Assembly: GCA_033961575.1 (NCBI GenBank)
Contig: CM066732.1
Coordinates: 52,109,001 to 52,173,000 of the forward strand
Direction of reading: 5' to 3'
DNA: 64,000 nt
Origin: Aselliscus stoliczkanus
Taxonomy: Eukaryota > Chordata > Mammalia > Chiroptera > Hipposideridae
The translations under genes and the position numbers were made by a program. The notes beneath the pieces are model-generated. The model did no database searches, was not told the DNA's origin, and saw only the letters and a program-made list of their open reading frames with translations. Of the stretch, positions 58,208 to 64,000 are shown piece by piece (position 1 is the stretch's first letter; each line of letters opens with the position of its first letter).

Positions 58208-61060
58208 AGAGTTTCAGGTGGCAACGAGTGCTGGGCAGACAAACAGGGCAGATGCTGAAGGTCATGATGAGACCTGCTGCCGTCTGCTGAGACCCTAACA
58301 GGGAAGGGGCCTATTGATGCTGCTTCTGCTGTTTTAATTTTACTCTTTTTGAAATGGAGAGAGAACAAGTGTACTGCTAATGGCAGCAATAAAGCTCCTT
58401 CCAGATTTGCTTACAGATAGTGTTTCCTTTTATTTTCATTCTTGTCTCACTGCAGGAGCAGTGTGGGCCGCCCCCTGTCAGCACCCATTCCCCCCCACCC
58501 CCCGCCAGCACCCACCTCCCTCCCCCCTCCCCTCCCCCCACCCTGACTCTCGCATAATGGAGATGTGGGCCTCTGCTGGCTGGCTGGGCACTGCCCGTGT
58601 CTGGAAGCCCGGAGCCAGCGGCTGTGTGGAGGGCAGGCCACCCAAACCAATAAGCGGGTATTGACTTGCATTGGCATGGATGTCCGTTTGTATCAACCCA
58701 AGTATTTTATCAAAACATGCCTGGGGGGAACATCCATCTTCATAATGACTTAAAATAGCAGATATTACAGGATGGGTGTTCTAGCTACATAGTATATATC
58801 TCTGCATACAAATATTGATGTGTAATCAATATTTCATCATCAAATTATGATCTGGCTCTCAATGTTTTGTGAAAAGAACCACAGGATGAATAATGAAGAG
58901 CAATGATAATTTTGAAATGCAAAGATTTCTTTCCATTTTAATCAGAGCTGGGGGTTCCTGCTGGCCGTCCTGTGTGGGGGGCAGCAGGAAAGAACCCTGT
59001 GCAGTAGGAGGGAGGCGGCACAAGCATTTGCAGACCAGAGGGCTGCCTCAGCGTTGCCGTTTGTTTAGCATCAGCTTGGACACACACGGGGTCTGTTCAT
59101 TCATCTGGCACTGCTGGGCCCCATCCAGACCCTCACTGAGCCCTTTCATCTCTTCTGTGCATCCTTCTCGCGGCTTTGCTGTACTTTTGCCTCCAGTGGT
59201 CAGCAGGTGCCACTCTTGGGCTCCCAGAACCACTCTAACTGCGAGAGCAGAGCTGGGAGGGCCTGGCTGTTTATGTCCCCCTGGGTGGCCCTGACCCAGA
59301 GACCAGGAGTGGGATTTGGAGAGCTCAGCTCTCCTGCCTCAGGGGGCCCAAGTCCACTGCAGAGTTCCCTGGGGAATCGGTGGGAGCTGCCTCAGGGGGC
59401 TTTATTTAACTTGCTCCACTGCTTGCCCCGCCCACTTCCTGGCCTACTCATGTCCCCCTTCGCATCCCCCTGGGAGCATTTCTATAATAGAGCTTGTGCA
59501 CATGAAGCCTTGTCTCCAGTCTGCTCCACTCATTCCGCAACTCTATACTGAGATCTCCTCTGTGCCGGGCACCACGGGCAGCTGGGGTGGAGCAGTGGGA
59601 GAGGCAGATGTGGCCCATCTCTCTAGGTCAAGTTTGGTGTTTCGGGTGGGCTATGAAAAAGGGGAAATTAAAGAACAACACGATCTCATATGAATGGGAA
59701 GTCAGGGCTCCAGGACTGGCAGATACAACAGGCATCTACGGGGACCCAGCCAGGGGGCTCAGGGCGGGTCCCCAAGCTGTTTGAAGGATGAGTGCGTGTA
59801 CACTGGGGATGGAAGTGGGGTGGGGAGCACTGCAGGCAGAGAAAAAAGCAGACGGAGAGGCTCTGAGGCAGGACCCAGGTTTGTATGGGGAAATGGCCCA
59901 GATGGCTGGTGTGGCCCAGGTGTGGGGCTGAGTGGGGGGCAGTGAGAGGAGGCAGCGAAGTTGTGTGTGTAGGGGGGCTGCAGAGGCCACAGCGTGGACC
60001 TCACACACTATTTGCATAGCAGACGACATCACTGATGGGGTTTGGCTGACGAGTGGAAGAGGGGGATGGAGGGCGGATGGCTGTCCTGGACCAGGTGAGG
60101 GCTGCTGCTGTCCCCTGCAAGAGCTGAGGTGGCTCTGACTGCTGTGATGACAACAGAGAAGGGGAGAAAGGCACCAGTTCAAGAGGTCCTCAAGAGGCAG
60201 AGCTGGCAACCGAGGGCCCAAGATGCGGCCCTGGCTGGCCCTGAAGGACACTGCCCCCTGCTTAGCGAGCACATGAGCCAGGCTCCCCACGAAGGAGGAG
60301 GAAACCCGGGGGTCTGCAGAGTGGAGCTCTCCTAGCTCTGCCCATGGAAGGGGGCGGAGAATCAGGCGCAAGGCAGTTAGGAAACCTGTGTCACCAGTCA
60401 GCTGGTTAAATTACAGTCCGTGTCCAAAGGTGCTGCCTAGCATTCCCCATGCCAAACGGAGGCCGAGTGGGCAGCCAGTCTACCCAGAGCACCAGTGTTT
60501 GAAAATAGAGAGAGGGACCCTCATTATTCTGGGTGGATGAGAAGGTTGGAGGAGAAAGAATAAGGGAAGTATTCGAGGCATAGGTTCTAGAAAAACTAAC
60601 AGTCTGTCCAAAATGGGCTGGAAAGTCATGGAAAGAGTGTAGAATTTGGAGCTGGAAGGCCTGCCTTTGAACCAAGTGATGCTGTTCATTAGCTGTGTGA
60701 TCCTGAATGGGTCAGCAGCCTCTCTGATCCTTATGTTCCTCATCTATAAGACGGGTATAAAATGAAACAATGTTGGTGAAAGGGCTTTGTCAGCTGCAAT
60801 GCATTATCAAATGTCAGGATTATCAAGAAAGGGTGTTTTTAGGCAAAAAAATCTAATTAGGTGATAATATTGAATTAATGTTGATTTAGAGTGTTACAGA
60901 TGCAGGAGAGTGTCTTTATACTTAGGAGATACATGGAAGTGTTTGGGAGTGAAATGTCAAGATGTCTAAAACACTCAAATAGTTCAGCAGAAAACAAAAT
61001 TATACAGCTCAGTGAATTATCTATCTATATATTTCCTTCTATCTATCTGTACTTGTAGCT
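58208..61060. other. Intergenic, no gene; CNE-like block and MIR
   Basis: A C-rich tract is at 58480-58545, an AT-rich block at 58700-58935 (listed separately) and a MIR relic at 60640-60800 (plus). The 211-codon minus frame at 59736-60371 lies in GC-rich DNA with no coding signature. Confidence 0.5.
58700..58935. promoter_or_regulatory. Strongest candidate conserved non-coding element
   Basis: 235 bp of AT-rich unique DNA with repeated ATTA/TAAT and POU-like cores: caaatattgatgtgtaatca, atatttcatcatcaaattat, gatgaataatgaagagcaat and gataattttgaaatgcaaag. Several cores are near-palindromically arranged (tgtaatcaatatttcat). It has no repeat texture and no frame. Regulatory function is inferred. 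Confidence 0.4.
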
Positions 61061-61069
61061 ATATACTGA

Positions 61070-62340
61070 GAGACATAAAGAAAATAGGACAAACAACTCA
61101 ATTAAAAAATGGGCAAAGGACCTGAATAGACATTTCTCCAAAGAGGACATACAGGTGGCCAATAGATATATGAAAACATGCTCAATGTCACTAATCATCT
61201 GAGAAATGCAAATAAAAACCACAATGAGATACCACCTTACCCCGGTAAGAATAGCTATCATTAATAAATTAACAAACAACAGGTGCTGGCGGGGCTGTGG
61301 GGAAAAGGAGACCCTGCTGCACTGTTGGAAGGACTGCAGATTGGTGCAGCCACTATGGAAATCAGTATGGAGGTATCTCAAAAAATTAAAAATAGAATTA
61401 CCGTATGATCCACCAATTCCATTCCTGGGTATTTATCCAAAAAAACCCAAACATTAATTTGAAAAAAATATATGCACCCCTATGTTTACTGCAGCACTAT
61501 TCACAATAGCCAAGACTTGGAAACAACCGAAATGCCCATTGGTGGACGACTGGATTAAGAAACTGTGGTACATTTACACAATGGAATATTACTTGGCCAT
61601 AAAAAAGAATGAAATCTTATCATTTGCAACAACATGGAGGGACCTAGAAGGTATTATGCTAAGTGAAATAAGTCAGAGAAAGACAAATACCATATGATCT
61701 CACTTATATGTGGAATCTAAAGCACAGAATAAATGAACAATCAGAAATAGACTCATAGGGCCGGCCGAGTGGTGCAGTGGTTAAGTGCTGGCTTGGGAAG
61801 CCAGCGGTTCCGGTTCGGGTCCCACATATGAGGGCCAGTGACACTGCTCTCAAAAAAAAAAAAAAAAAAGAAAGAAATAGACTCATAGATAGAGAACAAA
61901 GAGATGGTTGCTAGATAGGAGGGGGACTGGGCAGATGGGTGAGAACGGTGAAGGAATTAGGAAGTACAAAGTGGTTCTCACAACATGGTCCGGGGAATGT
62001 GAAATGTATGGTGCCAGGTGGGTACCAGACTTATCAGGGGGATCACTTCATAAATTATACAAATGTCTAACCACTATGCTGTCCACCTGAAAGTAATATA
62101 AAATAATATGGAATGTCAACTATAATCTAAAAAATATATAGTCACGGGACACAAAGAACAGCATAGGGAATGTAGTCAACGGTATTGTAATGCTATGTAC
62201 GGTGTCGGGGGAGGGAGTAGGCTTGTTGGAATGATCACTTTGTGAGGTGGGTAAATGTCTAATCAATATGTTTTGTACACCTGAAACTAATAAAAAGAAA
62301 ATAAGTTAAATAAATAAAAAAGAAAATGTGACAAAATACT
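61070..62340 (+). repeat. L1 3' end (late ORF2 plus 3' UTR), interrupted by a SINE
   Basis: Late ORF2 text (aaaaaatgggcaaaggacct, caatgagataccaccttacc, tcctgggtatttatccaaaa, tacacaatggaatattactt) is followed by a 3' UTR and A-rich end (ttgtacacctgaaactaata). The region 61970-62290 repeats the cctgaaa/cctgaaac 3' UTR motif twice (62090, 62280), suggesting an internal duplication. Fragments of ORF2 of 71-83 codons survive but no complete domain. Confidence 0.88.
61759..61872 (+). repeat. Type A short SINE nested in the L1, with exact duplication
   Basis: The duplication agaaatagactcatag (61743-61758 and 61873-61888) is exact over 16 bp and the head is intact. It is younger than the surrounding L1. 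Confidence 0.95.
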
Positions 62341-62344
62341 AACC

Positions 62345-63080
62345 ACTGGGAAATCTAGCTAAAGGATATGACTGTGTATTAAGTTACCTTAAACTTTACA
62401 GTAGATTTGAAAACTTTCAAAACAAAAAGCAGTGGTAAAAACTAATTCCAACTGGGCTGTGCATCTAAGTAGGGGAGGCTAAACAATACCTCAGAGGGTC
62501 ACAAAAGGCAGCATCTTCCCAACGTGGGCCTTCAGGGGGGGAATGCAGTCACTGCCAAACTGTGGCCTGGCCAGGATGGAGCAAGGGGAAGAAGCACCCC
62601 AACTTCTCTCCCTGCTCCCTCCCTGCTCCCTCTGCCTCCCATGGGCTGAGCCCAACCAGAAGCCAAAGGGCCAGGCCTGTGATGAAATCTGTAGATGCCA
62701 GCCTCCTGGGCAGGGAGCAGGGAGCAGGGCAGAGACGGATCTGAAGGGCCACTGGAAAGCCAGCAGCACTCCTCCTTCTGCAGGGACCTGCAGGCAGAAG
62801 CCGAAGTGCCAGATAGCCATGTTCCCAAGCTAAGATATAGGAGAGCGAGGCCATCCTGGCCAACCCTGCCCCTGCAAAGTGGAGTCTGTGCCTGGACCTG
62901 GGACATATCCTCTATTTGGATTGGAGAACACTGCACAAGGGCAAGCCAGTCCCTCCTGCCCTGATTCTGGATATTACTGTCTGAGGACATGATGTCCGGG
63001 GCAGCTGCAGCCATCACGCTCCCAGGATGGGGCGGGGCAGAGGACGGCAGAGAAGCCTTTCTAATTCTATACCCAATTCC
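62345..63080. other. Intergenic, no gene recognised
   Basis: GC-mixed DNA. The 229-codon minus frame at 62532-63221 and several overlapping plus frames occupy it, but none looks like a known protein or has splice partners. Confidence 0.45.
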
Positions 63081-63775
63081 AGAGTGTGTGTGTTGGGGGG
63101 GGGGTTCCCCACACCGACAAGTAATTCTCTGATACCAGCTGGGTGCCCTACAATTCAATTCAATTCTGACAGCACCTCCAGAGGGAGCATCAGCGCCCAT
63201 AGGGGAAGAGCTCAGCCCCATAAAATTCAGATGCCAGTCACAAGGCCTGTGCTTCTGAGCTCAGATGGGGGTTCCAGTGACCGCTTCCTTGGGGTGGATG
63301 ACCTTGCTAGAGCGGCTCACAGGATGCAGCGGGGCATGTTACTGCCTGGACCATGGGCTTAGCGTAACTCAGACACAGCTCCAGAGGGAGGCACGGGGTA
63401 GGGATGGGGACAGAGCCTGGCGCATCCACCATCTCCCGAGCATGCCACTCTCCCTAAAGCTCCCCGTGTTCCCCAACCTGGAAGCCCTTTGAGCCCAGTC
63501 CTTGGGGTTTTTATGGCGGCTCCACTACCCAGGCATGACCGATTAACTCACTGGCCATTGGTGACTGACCTCAGCCCCTCGCCCTCTGCTGAGGTTGGGG
63601 GTGGATGGGACTGAAGTTCCAGCCCTCTAATGACATGGATGGCTCTCCTGACAACCTCATTAACATAACAAGAGACACCTTATCACTTAGGATTCCAAGA
63701 GTTTTAGGAGCTCTGGACCAGAAACAGGACAAAAACCAAATATCTATTTCTATTGTAAATCACAGCATCACGCCC
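63080..63775 (+). repeat. LTR-like retroelement remnant, family uncertain
   Basis: The text agtaattctctgataccagc, acaattcaattcaattctga, attccaagagttttaggagc, then aaccaaatatctatttctat and tgtaaatcacagcatcac resembles a long mammalian ERVL-type LTR. A T/G-rich start near 63086 and an ending in ...atcaca-like sequence fit TG...CA. No internal coding region is visible. Confidence 0.45.
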
Positions 63776-64000
63776 TTACTAAGAAGCCTGATATTGTTGA
63801 GCAGCTGATTCAAACCTGGACAGTGGCCACCACTTCCTGTTGTGTGAGGGACAGTCTCCCGTGATGAAGGCCCCTGGGTTGGGTATCTGGTGTCTTGGTG
63901 CCACTAGCATCCTAACTGATGCACCAGGCAAAATAGCCTCCTGGGCTCACTTCCCTTAGCCACGCCCTCCCCCTGACTTGCCACATTTCCTCCTCGGATG
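63776..64000. other. Window end, nothing supportable
   Basis: Short unique-looking sequence after the LTR-like remnant. No gene, repeat or site was recognised. Confidence 0.4.

Noticed and set aside
59736..60371. 211-codon minus-strand frame
   Set aside because: GC-rich intergenic DNA with competing frames on the other strand. No homology recognised.
62532..63221. 229-codon minus-strand frame
   Set aside because: Overlaps an LTR-like remnant at one end and three plus-strand frames. No homology recognised.

Overview
This is vertebrate, specifically mammalian, nuclear DNA. It has spliced coding exons with GT-AG borders, LINE-1/HAL1 remnants, MIR, L2 and MaLR LTR fossils, dinucleotide microsatellites and many short tRNA-headed SINEs. 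Four copies (29922-30112, 30146-30516, 54999-55180, 57981-58191) look like the VES SINE family that is characteristic of bats, so a chiropteran source is the best inference. The more frequent SINE in the window is a different tRNA-headed type that I cannot name and that may be specific to one bat lineage.

One protein-coding gene is supported. It lies on the minus strand, in five exons between 43199 and 33828, and the joined reading frame is open for 262 codons. All four splice junctions keep phase. The protein agrees along its length with what I remember of human C16orf78 (about 265 aa), a small basic protein of unknown function reported as testis-enriched. In human it sits on 16q12.1 in a gene-poor stretch between CBLN1 and ZNF423. 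No exon of either neighbour was recognised here, as expected if the intergenic distances are similar.

Layout: 1-3960 is an old L1/HAL1 body with an inverted 5' part, hit by four SINEs. 3961-29370 is intergenic DNA with MIR/L2 relics, scattered SINEs, CA repeats, several AT-rich blocks that look like conserved non-coding elements, and a 470-bp CCCT tract. 29377-31030 is L1-derived on the minus strand and is broken by an inverted pair of VES SINEs. 31031-33827 is the 3' flank of the gene. 33828-43199 is the gene; its introns hold an L1 3' end, a HAL1, a SINE, a 42-bp tandem duplication and a MaLR solo LTR. 43200-64000 is the 5' flank with further L2/MIR, a second MaLR LTR, a TG/GA microsatellite, three SINEs, a young-looking SINE nested in an L1 3' end, and an LTR-like remnant at the right edge.

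The other long open frames do not behave as genes. They overlap on both strands, lie in GC-rich or repetitive DNA, have no plausible splice partners and resemble no protein I know. I found no rRNA, functional tRNA, CRISPR array or mobile element with an intact reading frame. The most interesting material is the composite SINE family, the inverted SINE pair with a possible 3' transduction, and the candidate regulatory blocks of this gene desert.
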